A DNA stretch of 41,717 nt, taken from assembly GCA_002869385.1 (NCBI GenBank), contig PKTB01000014.1, positions 1 through 41,717 on the forward strand, in the 5' to 3' direction. Made by a program: the position numbers and the translations under genes. The notes under the pieces are model-generated. The model was not told the origin of the DNA. It ran no database searches and was given only the letters and a program-made list of their open reading frames with translations. Positions within the stretch are counted from its first letter, which is position 1; each line of letters begins with the position of its first letter. Positions 26,055-35,539 of the stretch are shown here, one piece after another. The DNA is from Marinilabiliales bacterium (GTDB lineage: Bacteria > Bacteroidota > Bacteroidia > Bacteroidales > ML635J-15).

Positions 26055-26354
26055 TTATTTTATCCCAGCTATGAATTTTTTTGTGTCCATAAAATAAGAT
26101 GTAAATTTATGAATTTGACCTCTTATTGAGATTGTTACACTTTTGTTTACTAATGAACCTCTTTCAACAATAGAACTAATCTCACATTTTTTGATTTTAA
26201 TTGTTTTTGTATTCTTGTTATCAAGCATTAAAATATTTAATTCTTCATTATCAATAAGCAAATTTGCTGAGTATTTTCCTCCTTCGGGAGGAAAATAATT
26301 CAGCTTCCATTTTTCATGTTGATTATTGATTTGGGAATTCATTAAAATAATCAT
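26055..26354 (-). CDS. Small hypothetical protein, possible PH-like fold
   Basis: A protein of 99 residues (95 if it starts at the second Met, 26342). It has no signal peptide or membrane segment. The strand pattern WKLNYFPPEGGKYSANLLIDNEELNIL, then IKIKKCEISSIVERGSLVNKSVTISI and a C-terminal helix (FMDTKKFIAGIK) resemble the bacterial PH-like domain, but the match is only by eye. It follows the tandem-domain secreted-protein gene on the same strand with a 6-base gap, so the two are probably cotranscribed. Confidence 0.6.
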   Translation of the reverse strand: MIILMNSQINNQHEKWKLNYFPPEGGKYSANLLIDNEELNILMLDNKNTKTIKIKKCEISSIVERGSLVNKSVTISIRGQIHKFTSYFMDTKKFIAGIK

Positions 26355-26360
26355 TTAGGT

Positions 26361-28082
26361 TTATTTTACTTTACTTGCTGGTACAGGATAGTGCATTGAG
26401 TTCATTAGCCATGGCCCGTTAGCAAAGCCAACCATATCTTCAAGGTATGGCTTTCCATATGTACCACCACCCATATAGTCTTCTTTTACTGTTAGTCCTT
26501 CTTCTATACGTGTACCGAATTTACATTCATAAAGTACATCTGCTTTGCAAGTACGATATAATATTTCACCCCAGTCATTAGTAATGACTTTCCATTCTGT
26601 TTGACATGCAACATCTAGTAATTTGGCATCACTACAAACGCCTGAGCCTTGACTTAGAAGTTGTGAATCGATAGATGCCCATCCACCGCCAGCGTGAGAA
26701 AGTTTTTTAGCAGAACTAGATGCAACAAGAGCATTAATTCCAGCCTGAGTTACATTTATATTTACTGACTGCTCTGCAATAAATGGAAGGTTCTCAAAAT
26801 AATCAGCACTTACTTCGTAGGTTGCATCCATTGGAACACTTTCTTGAGAATAAACTTTGATATTAATTTTATGTTCGCCAGCTTCTATCTGTCCACCGTA
26901 GAGCATATCTAAAAGAGCATATACAATAGGATTTCTTTCTTTGAACAATTTAGAGTCATTAAATGCAGCGCCAGGTTCTGTATAACCTGCGTCTGTTTTT
27001 GGAAGAATCGAAAAGCTAAAGTTTTTAAGAGCTTCATAATCTTCTTCCCAAAGTTCAGAATCCCATACAGCTAAAGGCTCATCATCAAGTGAAACATAGA
27101 AAGAAATTGTTCCATGGTCATAATCACAGCTCATAGACTGACACCATTTCATATTATAATATTTTGGAGCTTCAGGTAGGTCAAGATTTACTTTTAGTTC
27201 ATCAATTCCCGGTGTAGCGTTAGCTTTTGTATATGTTAAAGTCCCTTGTTAGTTTTCTTCTAGTGGGCGTAAAAATTTAGGGCCACATTTGTATAATTCT
27301 TTTCTACCTTCTTCATCAGAAATGATTACTATTTCAGCTGTAGAAATAACGCCTCCCATTTTTTCATCTCTTTTATTAGCAACACCAAATTCAATTTTAA
27401 GATTATTTTTACCATCTTTCATGTTTTGAATAGCTGCAATCGTGTATTTATGGGAAATCCCACCCTCATTAAATAGTTGTTGAAATACCCAAACATCCTG
27501 ATTGGTTTCAATCACTGATTGGTCATTTTGAATTTCTTCAATAAATGATGGCTTTACTAATAAAGGAAGATCAATAAAAGTCCATACTTTTGAGTAATTG
27601 CTTGAAAAACTTAAAGGTCCATGTTCCAAAACAAGTTTGTCATTTATATAAATATTTACCCAGCCATAACTATAATGCGAAACTTCTAGTACAAATTCCT
27701 CATGAAATTCATTCATTGTTTTTCCAAAATTCATTCTTACATAAAGCTCATCTCCAATATTTGCTTCTTTAACATAGTCATCTGAGCTATATGTTGAGTA
27801 AAAGTAACCAACCCCATTTTCCATACTTGTTGTATTTGAGACTACCTCTTCAACTGCATTGTTGTCAGAATTATTTCCGGTTGCCTCGTCAAGATCTGTT
27901 TCGGTTTCATCAGAATACTCATTCTTGTTTTTGTCCTTTTTGTTTTTGCCAATTTTAACTTTGTCTGCACCGTTCTTAACAGTGTTTTTTATTCCGTTAA
28001 ATTGTGCATTTGCCGAAAAACTAAATATTGTCATTGCGGCAAGAATCATAATAAGTGTTTTCATTGTTTTCATTGTTTTCAT
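26361..28082 (-). pseudogene. Secreted protein with two related beta-sandwich domains, interrupted by an in-frame TAA
   Basis: The full reading is about 573 codons. A signal peptide (LIMILAAMTIFSFSANAQ after a repeated MKTMKTMKT start) is followed by a Lys- and Asp/Glu-rich linker. Domain 1 has ENGVGYFYSTYSSDDYVKEA and VNIYINDKLVLEHGPLSF; domain 2 has TISFYVSLDDEPLAVWDSEL and a similar order of motifs, so the two look like an internal duplication. TAA at 27249-27251 (codon 278) lies between GPKFLRPLEEN and QGTLTYTKANATPGIDELK, and the frame goes on without a shift. Reading domain 2 as its own gene would start it in mid-domain, without a signal peptide. The function is unknown. Confidence 0.75.
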
Positions 28083-28205
28083 GTTTTAATTGTTAATTTG
28101 AGACCAAAATACACTGACTCAAGCCCATATAATTAATAATTATGGTGAGTGGGATGAAAAAAATGGTAAGTGATAATATTTTAAGGGTGAAGTTTTAAGC
28201 CGGAT

Positions 28206-28934
28206 TTAAAGAATATTTAGTCTTTTTAGAAAGTCTTGTTTGTATGATTGACTTACAATTAACATTGTTTTACAAACATAAACGGAATTGTCTTCTACTG
28301 AACTTATTTTGTTTATTGCAACAGCATGTGAACGATGTATCCTGATAAAATCATTGCCGAGCTTTGATAATACATCTTTGAGAAAGGCATTGACTATTAG
28401 TTTTTTGTTTGCTGTGTGCAACAATGTATAGTTATCAATTGCTTCGACCCAATGAATATCGTCTATATTTATTTGTCGTAAAACACCTTTATCTTTTACA
28501 AAAATATTGTTGTTTTCAATTTTTACTTCTTCTGGTTTTTCAGCAGAGTTTAATGCTTCAAACTTTTTTAAAGCAAGTTGAATGTTATGATGTAAGTCAG
28601 CATCTTTAAATGGTTTTGTAATATATCCCATTGGGTCAACACTTAAAGCATCAGTAAATGTTTTGGTGTCAGTGTAAGCAGTTACAAAAACAATTGGTAG
28701 CTTGAATTTTGAGTTGATTATCTCAGCAATATCAATTCCCGATTTGTCTGAATTTAGATTAATATCCAATAATACGAGATCAATCTCCTCTTCTAATAAT
28801 GAGCTTAAGGCATCTTTATAGGCAGTTGCAATTGCTACAACATTATAGCCCATTTTTTGCAAGCGCATCTCCATATCCATTGCAATTGAATACTCATCTT
28901 CAATTATTAAAATATTCTTATCTGTTTCTTTCAT
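28206..28934 (-). CDS. LytTR-type response regulator
   Basis: A protein of 242 residues. The receiver domain (about 1-125) has the acidic pair E12/D13, phospho-acceptor D57 (LVLLDINLN), and a Thr-Ala-Tyr and Lys-Pro pair (FVTAYTD, YITKPF). The C-terminal LytTR DNA-binding domain (about 145-242) has INIDDIHWVEAIDNYTLLHT, FIRIHRSHAVAINKI and SQSYKQDFLKRLNIL. It should activate or repress genes in answer to the histidine kinase, whose stop lies 2 bases from its start codon. Targets are unknown. Confidence 0.92.
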   Translation of the reverse strand: MKETDKNILIIEDEYSIAMDMEMRLQKMGYNVVAIATAYKDALSSLLEEEIDLVLLDINLNSDKSGIDIAEIINSKFKLPIVFVTAYTDTKTFTDALSVDPMGYITKPFKDADLHHNIQLALKKFEALNSAEKPEEVKIENNNIFVKDKGVLRQINIDDIHWVEAIDNYTLLHTANKKLIVNAFLKDVLSKLGNDFIRIHRSHAVAINKISSVEDNSVYVCKTMLIVSQSYKQDFLKRLNIL

Positions 28935-28936
28935 GT

Positions 28937-30904
28937 TTAATCAATTTTAAATTCAAACCACACTTTTAGCCCACTATCATTTTCATATTTAAGTTCAGAC
29001 TTAATTTGACGGGCAAGACCATAAACTAACCTAAGACCTAAGGATTCTGACTTTCTGAAATCAAACCCTGGTTTTATACCTTTACCATTATCATGAATTG
29101 TAATATTTACATTGTTTTCAACTTGAGTGCAAGTAATCTCTATTTTATTATCAGAGTTAAAATCAAAAGCATGTTTAATGCTATTAGTAACAAGTTCAGT
29201 TATAATCAACCCACAGGGGACAAGTTTGTCAATATCAATAGTAATTTTTGGAATGTCTGTAATAAGTTTAATGTTTTTAGATTCCAGATCAAAAGAAGTC
29301 TTCATATATGAGCCTAATCCATTAACATAGCTTGAAAAGTCTATATCACTGATTTTTTCACTTTTGTAAAGATTTTCATGTATCATGGACATGGCTTCAA
29401 CTCGTGACTGACTGATTTTTAAAATATCTGACTCTTTTTTATCTATGACTTGCTCTGCCTGTAAATTTAACAGACTGCTTATTATCTGAAGATTGTTTTT
29501 AACTCTGTGATTAACTTCCCGTATAAGAGTTTCTCTTTCTTTTAGAGATTCTTGAAGTTCCCTGTTTAATGCAGTATATTTGACATTTCTACGGTAAATA
29601 ACGTAAATAAGAATTAGAATGACGAAAAGAACGCCAAAAAGCATATAAATGCTATTTTGTTTGGTGTTATTTTCTTTAAGAATGAGATCATTAATGACTT
29701 TTTGTTGTTTTGTACTGTCCTCAAGTTGTTTAATGAAGTATTCTTTATTTGCAAGATTAAGTTTAGTTTGGTATTCAATCATCAACTTATGTCTGTCAGC
29801 ACTAAAAACACTATCTTTTAATAAAATGTACTTGTCCTGATAGATTAGAGCATTTTTATAGTCACCTAATAATTTATAATTATTATATAGTTCTTGATAA
29901 ACAGGTATTCTGATTCTTTCGACACATAGTCTTTCTGCTATTTCTCTTGATTTTAATAGGTACTTAATTGCATTACTGTAATTATTATTACAACTTTCAG
30001 CTTTACCCATAAAAAGATATGACTCAGCAATTCCTTGTTGGTTATTTACTTTCTCAAATCCTCTAATGCAATTTTCTAAACGAGGGATTAGATCACTACA
30101 GTAGCCTTCAATTATGTCAAGCTCACATAGCCTTAATCTTGTGTCGTTCAGTTCTTTAATCCTGTTTTTTTCTATCCAGACTTCTTCAGATTCCTCAAAG
30201 TATTCTCTGGCTTCCTTATATTTTTTATTCTTTAGCTTTAATGTCCCCAGATCATATGAAATCCATGCACCTTGTAGTTGCGATTCAACTTGAGCATATT
30301 GTTCTCTTGAAATTAGAAAATGTTCTTCTGCATATTCATAGTCATTGATTTCTAAAAGTAATGCTCCAATATTTGAATGTAATTCGGCGATAAATAAAGT
30401 ATCCTGATATTTTTCGAAGATTTCAAGCGATTCATAATAGTTGTTAAGGGCTTTGTCATAATCCCCGATTAGTTTCCAGGTTTGAGCAAGATTATTGAGT
30501 GCTGAGGCCTTGCCACGCTCAAAGTCATCCATATCATAATAATAAATAGCTTTGTTTAAGTTGTAGGTAGCACTGTAATAAACATTAGTGTTCTTATATA
30601 ATACTCCAATGAAGTTGTGGAAGTATGAAAGGTCCCTAATCGTGGTTGTTATATGAGCATGCTCTAAACCTAAATAACAGTACTTGATAGCAGAATCAGG
30701 TTGGTTGTAATAGAATTCATTTGCAATTTTAATATATAAACTTGTAGCACTGTCGTGATTAGTTTCAAGAGTAGCCAACTCAATAAGTGAGTCAACATTG
30801 ACTTTCTCTTGACAAAATAGCCCCTTTATAGATATAAATGATGATGCCAATATAAATATAATCGTAAAAAGAGATATTTGTGTTAAATGATTTTTCTTAA
30901 TCAT
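28937..30904 (-). CDS. TPR-containing sensor histidine kinase (HisKA_2 family)
   Basis: A protein of 655 residues. An N-terminal signal/anchor (residues 10-28) is followed by a periplasmic array of about eight TPR repeats (50-380), a membrane helix (about 420-438), then a HisKA_2 dimerisation domain with phosphorylated H466 in REVNHRVKNNLQIISSLLNLQ, and a HATPase domain (LIITELVTNSIKHAF, DNGKGI). This is the common Bacteroidota arrangement with a LytTR regulator. TPRs probably sense a protein partner. The gene diverges from the DUF3298 gene at 30980; the intergenic gap is 75 bases. Confidence 0.92.
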   Translation of the reverse strand: MIKKNHLTQISLFTIIFILASSFISIKGLFCQEKVNVDSLIELATLETNHDSATSLYIKIANEFYYNQPDSAIKYCYLGLEHAHITTTIRDLSYFHNFIGVLYKNTNVYYSATYNLNKAIYYYDMDDFERGKASALNNLAQTWKLIGDYDKALNNYYESLEIFEKYQDTLFIAELHSNIGALLLEINDYEYAEEHFLISREQYAQVESQLQGAWISYDLGTLKLKNKKYKEAREYFEESEEVWIEKNRIKELNDTRLRLCELDIIEGYCSDLIPRLENCIRGFEKVNNQQGIAESYLFMGKAESCNNNYSNAIKYLLKSREIAERLCVERIRIPVYQELYNNYKLLGDYKNALIYQDKYILLKDSVFSADRHKLMIEYQTKLNLANKEYFIKQLEDSTKQQKVINDLILKENNTKQNSIYMLFGVLFVILILIYVIYRRNVKYTALNRELQESLKERETLIREVNHRVKNNLQIISSLLNLQAEQVIDKKESDILKISQSRVEAMSMIHENLYKSEKISDIDFSSYVNGLGSYMKTSFDLESKNIKLITDIPKITIDIDKLVPCGLIITELVTNSIKHAFDFNSDNKIEITCTQVENNVNITIHDNGKGIKPGFDFRKSESLGLRLVYGLARQIKSELKYENDSGLKVWFEFKID

Positions 30905-30979
30905 GATTTAAAAATAGACAAATATTTTTATAAATTTAATAAATGTGTAAATTTTGTTATCTTGCAAAAAATCAATACC

Positions 30980-31822
30980 ATGAAAAAGTACATTACATTA
31001 ACAATAATGCTTCTTGTAAGCTTTTTTAATTTTGCACAGGACACAACCAGTTTTGTAACTACTGAGCAATTTCAAAATGAAATTATCACTTATAAATCAG
31101 ACACGTTTTTAATTGTACATTATGTTGAAAAGTACAATGCAGAGCAAATGATATCTGAATATTCTGACGCATATTTATATTCAGTTAAAGACGGACTTGT
31201 TGAAGAGTTAATAGCAAAACAAAATACATTTGAAGAGCAATATGAAGGAGAACCTTTTGAAAACACATTGTATCACTATGCTCAATCTGTTATTGATGAT
31301 ATGATAAATGCTAATTTAGAAGAGAATGAATATATGTATTCTGAAGATATGTACTTTGAGTATTATAATATTTACAAGATAGAACAAGTGAAATCAAATG
31401 TACTTGAGGTTTCATTTTCTTTTTGGAGTTACGAGGGGGGGGCTCATGGTAGTGGTAATACAGATTATGAATATTTTGACCTTGAAAGTAAATCATACTT
31501 TGATTTAAACAGCTGTTACGATAAAGAGGTTTACAATTTTATTTATGAGGAAATTAAAAAAGACTTTTTTAGTGATGGAGAACATGATGATGACTTTTAC
31601 AAGCAACTTGACGAAGAAACAGAGGGTAAGCGAGAACTAACACCAGGTCAGTATTACTTTACTGATGAAGCATTAATTGTTCAGATACAAATGTATGATG
31701 TTCTTTACGATTCCGAAGCTTTTTATATTGGATATAATAGCTGGGAGGTGAGTATCACATACGAAAAACTAAATAGTTTCCTAATTCCGGAGTCTCCAAT
31801 TGAAAGGATGCTGAGGAATTGA
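30980..31822 (+). CDS. Secreted DUF3298/DUF4163-type protein with a G8 tract
   Basis: A protein of 280 residues with a signal peptide (KKYITLTIMLLVSFFNFAQ). The motif SFWSYEGGAHGSGNTDYEYFDLESK is the DUF3298/RsiV-type core (usually Y-x-GGAH), with a C-terminal part YYFTDEALIVQIQMYDVLY. These domains occur in secreted proteins and anti-sigma factors; the function here is unknown. I start at ATG 30980; an upstream start at 30887 would overlap the divergent kinase gene. The codons for EGG sit in a run of eight G (31435-31442), very unusual in this AT-rich window. Confidence 0.82.
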   Translation: MKKYITLTIMLLVSFFNFAQDTTSFVTTEQFQNEIITYKSDTFLIVHYVEKYNAEQMISEYSDAYLYSVKDGLVEELIAKQNTFEEQYEGEPFENTLYHYAQSVIDDMINANLEENEYMYSEDMYFEYYNIYKIEQVKSNVLEVSFSFWSYEGGAHGSGNTDYEYFDLESKSYFDLNSCYDKEVYNFIYEEIKKDFFSDGEHDDDFYKQLDEETEGKRELTPGQYYFTDEALIVQIQMYDVLYDSEAFYIGYNSWEVSITYEKLNSFLIPESPIERMLRN

Positions 31823-31853
31823 TTTATAAATTAGTAATATAGTGATATAAAAA

Positions 31854-32288
31854 ATGAGTACAAGTATTCACTGGCGGGTGTTTTTGAGAAAGATATTTAG
31901 TGTGGCAATTATTATCTTTTCAATAATAAATATGTCTGTAAATCTGGTTTTATATATTATTATTTTGGGTATAGGGGTTTTGTTATTACTGCTGGGTGAA
32001 ATTAATCGAATGGAAATAAATGAAACAGAAGTTTGTTACTATAGATACTTTTTATTTGGAATAATCAAAAAAAAGGAAATCATTAAAATTGACGAAATTG
32101 ATAAAATAGATTACCAAAAAGCACATTTAGATTGGGATGATTTATTTACAGGTACTTTTGGTTTAGTTAATAATGGTACTGTAAGCATACTTGATAAAAA
32201 TGATGTAGAGAACGAATTTAGTTTTCTTTTCTATCCAAATGAGGTAAAAAGAATAGTAGATATCCTTAATGAACAAATTAACAACTAA
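31854..32288 (+). CDS. Small membrane protein, function unknown
   Basis: A protein of 144 residues. Two membrane segments (about residues 10-47: IFSVAIIIFSIINMSVNLVL and YIIILGIGVLLLLLG) are followed by a cytoplasmic beta-rich part (MEINETEVCYYRYFLFGIIKKKEIIKIDEIDKI and VSILDKNDVENEFSFLFYPNEV). The order resembles membrane-anchored PH-like domain proteins, but no firm family can be named. It follows the DUF3298 gene by 31 bases and precedes the BatA-type gene by 33 bases. Confidence 0.7.
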   Translation: MSTSIHWRVFLRKIFSVAIIIFSIINMSVNLVLYIIILGIGVLLLLLGEINRMEINETEVCYYRYFLFGIIKKKEIIKIDEIDKIDYQKAHLDWDDLFTGTFGLVNNGTVSILDKNDVENEFSFLFYPNEVKRIVDILNEQINN

Positions 32289-32297
32289 ATCTTTTTT

Positions 32298-32305
32298 TTA
32301 CTTTT
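32298..32305 (+). promoter_or_regulatory. Candidate -7 box of the BatA-type gene
   Basis: TACTTTTG fits TAnnTTTG and lies 16 bases before the ATG of the BatA-type gene, just after the preceding stop codon. Confidence 0.4.
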
Positions 32306-32321
32306 GTAAAAAATAAGTTTT

Positions 32322-34361
32322 ATGAGTTTTATAAATCCTTCATTTTTGTGGGCAATGTTTGCGGTCTCTGTGCCAATCATTATCCATCTGATTAACTTCA
32401 GAAGGCATAAAACTTTATATTTTAGTAATACAAGTTTCCTAAATGATCTCCGAAAAGAGACAAGAACAAGAACCAAGCTAAAGCAAATACTAATTCTTAT
32501 TGCCAGGATTTTAACTATTGCTATGCTGGTAATCGCTTTTGCAGGACCGTTTATACCATTCAATTCTGGAAGCGAGCAGACGAAATCTGAACTAAATGTA
32601 ATTTATATTGATAATTCATTTAGCATGGAAGCAGAGGGGCCCAAAGGGCAGGTTTTTGAGCAAACAAGACAGATTGCCAAGCAAATAGTTTATAATAGCG
32701 ATGCAGGGATGGAATATATTTTAATTACAAATGATATGTTACCCGAGCATCAGTTTGCAATTGACAGAGATAGATTTGTCAGAGAGCTGGATAAATGTGC
32801 AATTAGTTCATCGGTATTAAATCTGGATGATGTGATTCTTAAAGCTAATACACTAGTCCCTGATGATAAAAAAGCAAACTTTTATGTCATATCTGATATG
32901 CAGGAAAGTTTTATTGGCACACCGGAACTTAAACCGGATGAAAATATTAATATGGTTTTAATTCCTGTTGAAACTGTAGCATCTAATAATTTATTTATTG
33001 ATTCGTGTTGGTTTAATACTCCTGTTCATAGGATGAATCAGGAGGAGGAGCTAATAGCAAGGGTTGTTAATTACTCTGATGAGGATTTTGCTGAAATACC
33101 TGTAAATCTTTATGTGAACGATTCACTAAAGGCACTTGCAAGTTTAAATATTGAGGCTGGGCAAACCGAAGAAATATCAATAAGGTATGTAAATACAGAG
33201 TCTGGTAATATAAAAGCTCGATTAGAATTGTCAGATTATCCGGTTACATATGATAATAAGTTATATTTCAATTATAATGCTGATCAAAAAACAGAAGTAT
33301 TATTGATTAATGGACAGGAATCTGATAAGTATTTTAGATCACTTTACTCAAGCGATAAAGATAACTTTGAATTAAGCGAAACTGAGCTTGGAAGCGTCCA
33401 ATCATCTGAATTTGCAGCATATGATTTAATAGTGCTCAATAATATTTCTAAAATATCGAGCGGATTGACTGCAGATCTTCAAAGTTTTGTAACAGCCGGG
33501 GGCTCTGTAGCACTTATTCCTGCAAAAGAGATAGATCATTCAAGTATTAATAGCTTTTTATCAGTTTTTAATGCAGGGAAATTTGATAATATTAAATACA
33601 ACACAAAAAAAATATCATTTATTGATTATGATAATATTTTATTCAAGAATGCTTTTGTTGACCGCAATACTCAAACGGATTTTCCTGCTGTCGGTTTAAT
33701 ACATAAATATATTTTATTTAATAATTCATCTTTTTCCGGATTGATAAGGACAGAAAATAGTAGTCCGGTATTAATTGCAGGGAATTATAACAAGGGTAGG
33801 GTGTACGTCTTTACAGCACCTGTTAGCTCAATCAACGAAGATTTGGTGAAAAGCCCGTTATTTGTTACTATATTCTACAATATGGCGATTAATTCACAAT
33901 TGTCAAATTCACTCTATGCAGTAATGGGGCATGGTGCTTCTATAGAAATCTCATATCCTGGCGAAATAGCTTCTTCAGATATATTTAGACTGACAGATGA
34001 GGAAAATACTGATGCTGTTGCAAACTACAATGCCGTAGGTAAAAATCTTGTTGTTTTTATCTCTGATATTATAAATGTTGCAGGAAATTACAAGCTTTTT
34101 AGAGCTGATAATTTTGTATCTACAGTCTCACTGAATTATAACAGAGATGAATCATTACTTAAGTATTATGAAAACGAGAAGCTTCAAGAAATTGTAGATG
34201 CAAAACTTGGAGAAAAGGTTAAAATTCTTGATACAAGTTCGGATGATATCGCTGTTGAACTTAAGGAATTTTCAGAAGGAAAACCTTTATGGCAATTGTT
34301 TTTGATATTTGCTTTGATATTTATTTTGATTGAAATATTACTGTCAAGATTTTTAAAGTAG
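32322..34361 (+). CDS. BatA-domain (double-TM) membrane protein with vWA-like region
   Basis: A protein of 679 residues. The N-terminal aerotolerance/BatA domain (TIGR02226-like) has FINPSFLWAMFAVSVPIIIHLINFRRHKTLYFSN and a second helix, ILILIARILTIAMLVIAFAGPFIPF. A vWA-like region follows with INVIYIDNSFSMEAEG-type MIDAS (NVIYIDNSFSMEAEG, D-x-S-x-S partly kept as DNSFS). The middle has a region like class I glutamine amidotransferases, and a C-terminal helix (LFLIFALIFILIEILLSRFL) ends the protein. Such proteins sit in the inner membrane near MoxR/Bat operons, but no MoxR or DUF58 gene is present here. The exact role is unknown. Confidence 0.85.
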   Translation: MSFINPSFLWAMFAVSVPIIIHLINFRRHKTLYFSNTSFLNDLRKETRTRTKLKQILILIARILTIAMLVIAFAGPFIPFNSGSEQTKSELNVIYIDNSFSMEAEGPKGQVFEQTRQIAKQIVYNSDAGMEYILITNDMLPEHQFAIDRDRFVRELDKCAISSSVLNLDDVILKANTLVPDDKKANFYVISDMQESFIGTPELKPDENINMVLIPVETVASNNLFIDSCWFNTPVHRMNQEEELIARVVNYSDEDFAEIPVNLYVNDSLKALASLNIEAGQTEEISIRYVNTESGNIKARLELSDYPVTYDNKLYFNYNADQKTEVLLINGQESDKYFRSLYSSDKDNFELSETELGSVQSSEFAAYDLIVLNNISKISSGLTADLQSFVTAGGSVALIPAKEIDHSSINSFLSVFNAGKFDNIKYNTKKISFIDYDNILFKNAFVDRNTQTDFPAVGLIHKYILFNNSSFSGLIRTENSSPVLIAGNYNKGRVYVFTAPVSSINEDLVKSPLFVTIFYNMAINSQLSNSLYAVMGHGASIEISYPGEIASSDIFRLTDEENTDAVANYNAVGKNLVVFISDIINVAGNYKLFRADNFVSTVSLNYNRDESLLKYYENEKLQEIVDAKLGEKVKILDTSSDDIAVELKEFSEGKPLWQLFLIFALIFILIEILLSRFLK

Positions 34362-34533
34362 AATTTTACCTGAGTTTTGTCGCCTTTTATCAAGTTTAAA
34401 TCATATATAAATCAATATTTTAAGATTGTGTGAAAAAAAAATGAAATTATTGTTTAAAAAAGCATTTTAATTAAAAAAAAATAACTAATATTGCAGTCAG
34501 AAATTTTAAAGGAAAAATATAAAGTTTTTTGTG

Positions 34534-34881
34534 ATGGAATTAATGAAAGTTGTAAATCAGAGTGTAGCAGTTGAAAAGAATTACCCAAAATTCAAGGCTG
34601 GTGATACTATTACTGTTAGCTATAAGATAAAAGAAGGAAATAAAGAAAGAATACAGCAGTTTAGAGGTGTTGTACTTCAGTATAAAGGCGAAGGTCATAC
34701 TGCAACATTTACCGTTCGTAAGATGTCCGGTTCATTTGGTGTTGAAAGAATATTTCCTATTGCTTCACCATTTATTGAATCAATTGAGATCAACAAAGTA
34801 GGTAAAGTTCGTCGTGCAAGAATTTATTATCTTCGTGGACTTACAGGTAAGAAAGCGAGAATCAAGGAAAAAAGATTCTAG
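34534..34881 (+). CDS. rplS: 50S ribosomal protein L19
   Basis: A protein of 115 residues, the usual length. It matches L19 along its whole length: [46 protein letters not shown] and [21 protein letters not shown]. It lies at the interface of the ribosomal subunits. I start at ATG 34534 (MELMKVV), which fits the family; a GTG three bases upstream is not needed. It has its own terminator, and no trmD or rimM is adjacent, which differs from Proteobacteria. Confidence 0.97.
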   Translation: MELMKVVNQSVAVEKNYPKFKAGDTITVSYKIKEGNKERIQQFRGVVLQYKGEGHTATFTVRKMSGSFGVERIFPIASPFIESIEINKVGKVRRARIYYLRGLTGKKARIKEKRF

Positions 34882-34904
34882 TACTTATACAAAGATATTT
34901 GATG

Positions 34905-34928
34905 AGGCTCTGTTTACAGGGCCTTTTT
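34905..34928 (+). terminator. Rho-independent terminator after rplS
   Basis: AGGCTCTG (34905-34912), loop TTTA, CAGGGCCT (34917-34924; one G-T pair), then T run. It lies 23 bases after rplS and touches the 3' end of the convergent lipocalin gene. Confidence 0.85.
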
Positions 34929-35440
34929 TATTTTTGTTTAGGAAATATCAGCTTATCAGTCTCAAATCCATAATCCTTGCAAATCTTTAGTAAGCTATTC
35001 AGTTCATCTTCATTTAAAACAGGTTTACGTGAAAGAATCCACAGATAATTTTTACTACTGCTGGTAACTAAGGCTGTTTGGTAATCTTCATCAAGGTAAA
35101 AGATGCGATATTTCGCATAAAGAATCCAAAAAAAGCTAACACGTAATTCCCCTGGATTATTTTCACCGGAAATAACATAGGCCTTACCTTCAGCAGTGCT
35201 ATTAGTACCATCTTGTTTGATTACCTGATTAAGTACTCTTATCTTTCCATTTGGTTTGATAGAATAAGTAGCAGTGACGTTGTCAAGACCTCTTTCAAAA
35301 CTATGATCGAGTCTTGCAATTTCGTACCACTTACCAAGGTATTTATCAGCGTCAAAATTTTCAATTGTTTTTATATGTTTAGTCGAAGATGCACAGCCCA
35401 TAATAGAGAGTATTATTAGTCCAAAATATATTTTCTTCAT
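34928..35440 (-). CDS. Bacterial lipocalin (Blc-like) lipoprotein
   Basis: A protein of 170 residues with a lipoprotein signal (MKKIYFGLIILSIMGC, lipobox MGC). Lipocalin motif 1 is FDADKYLGKWYEIARLDHSFERGL (G-x-W), and DEDYQTALVTSSSKNYLWILSR is the second structural motif with its typical Trp and Arg. Bacterial lipocalins of this type bind lipids (such as lysophospholipids) at the outer membrane and are tied to envelope stress. The gene is convergent with rplS and shares its terminator region. Confidence 0.93.
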   Translation of the reverse strand: MKKIYFGLIILSIMGCASSTKHIKTIENFDADKYLGKWYEIARLDHSFERGLDNVTATYSIKPNGKIRVLNQVIKQDGTNSTAEGKAYVISGENNPGELRVSFFWILYAKYRIFYLDEDYQTALVTSSSKNYLWILSRKPVLNEDELNSLLKICKDYGFETDKLIFPKQK

Positions 35441-35513
35441 CTTATTGTTTTTTAGTAAAACGGAAAATAATGCTAAAAGTTTCTGATTGACGATTTCTCT
35501 TAAATATTTTTTT

Positions 35514-35521
35514 TAACTTTG
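35514..35521 (+). promoter_or_regulatory. Candidate -7 box of the sensor gene
   Basis: TAACTTTG (TAnnTTTG) lies 18 bases before the ATG at 35540. Confidence 0.4.
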
Positions 35522-35539
35522 GATAAACCTGTGTAACAA

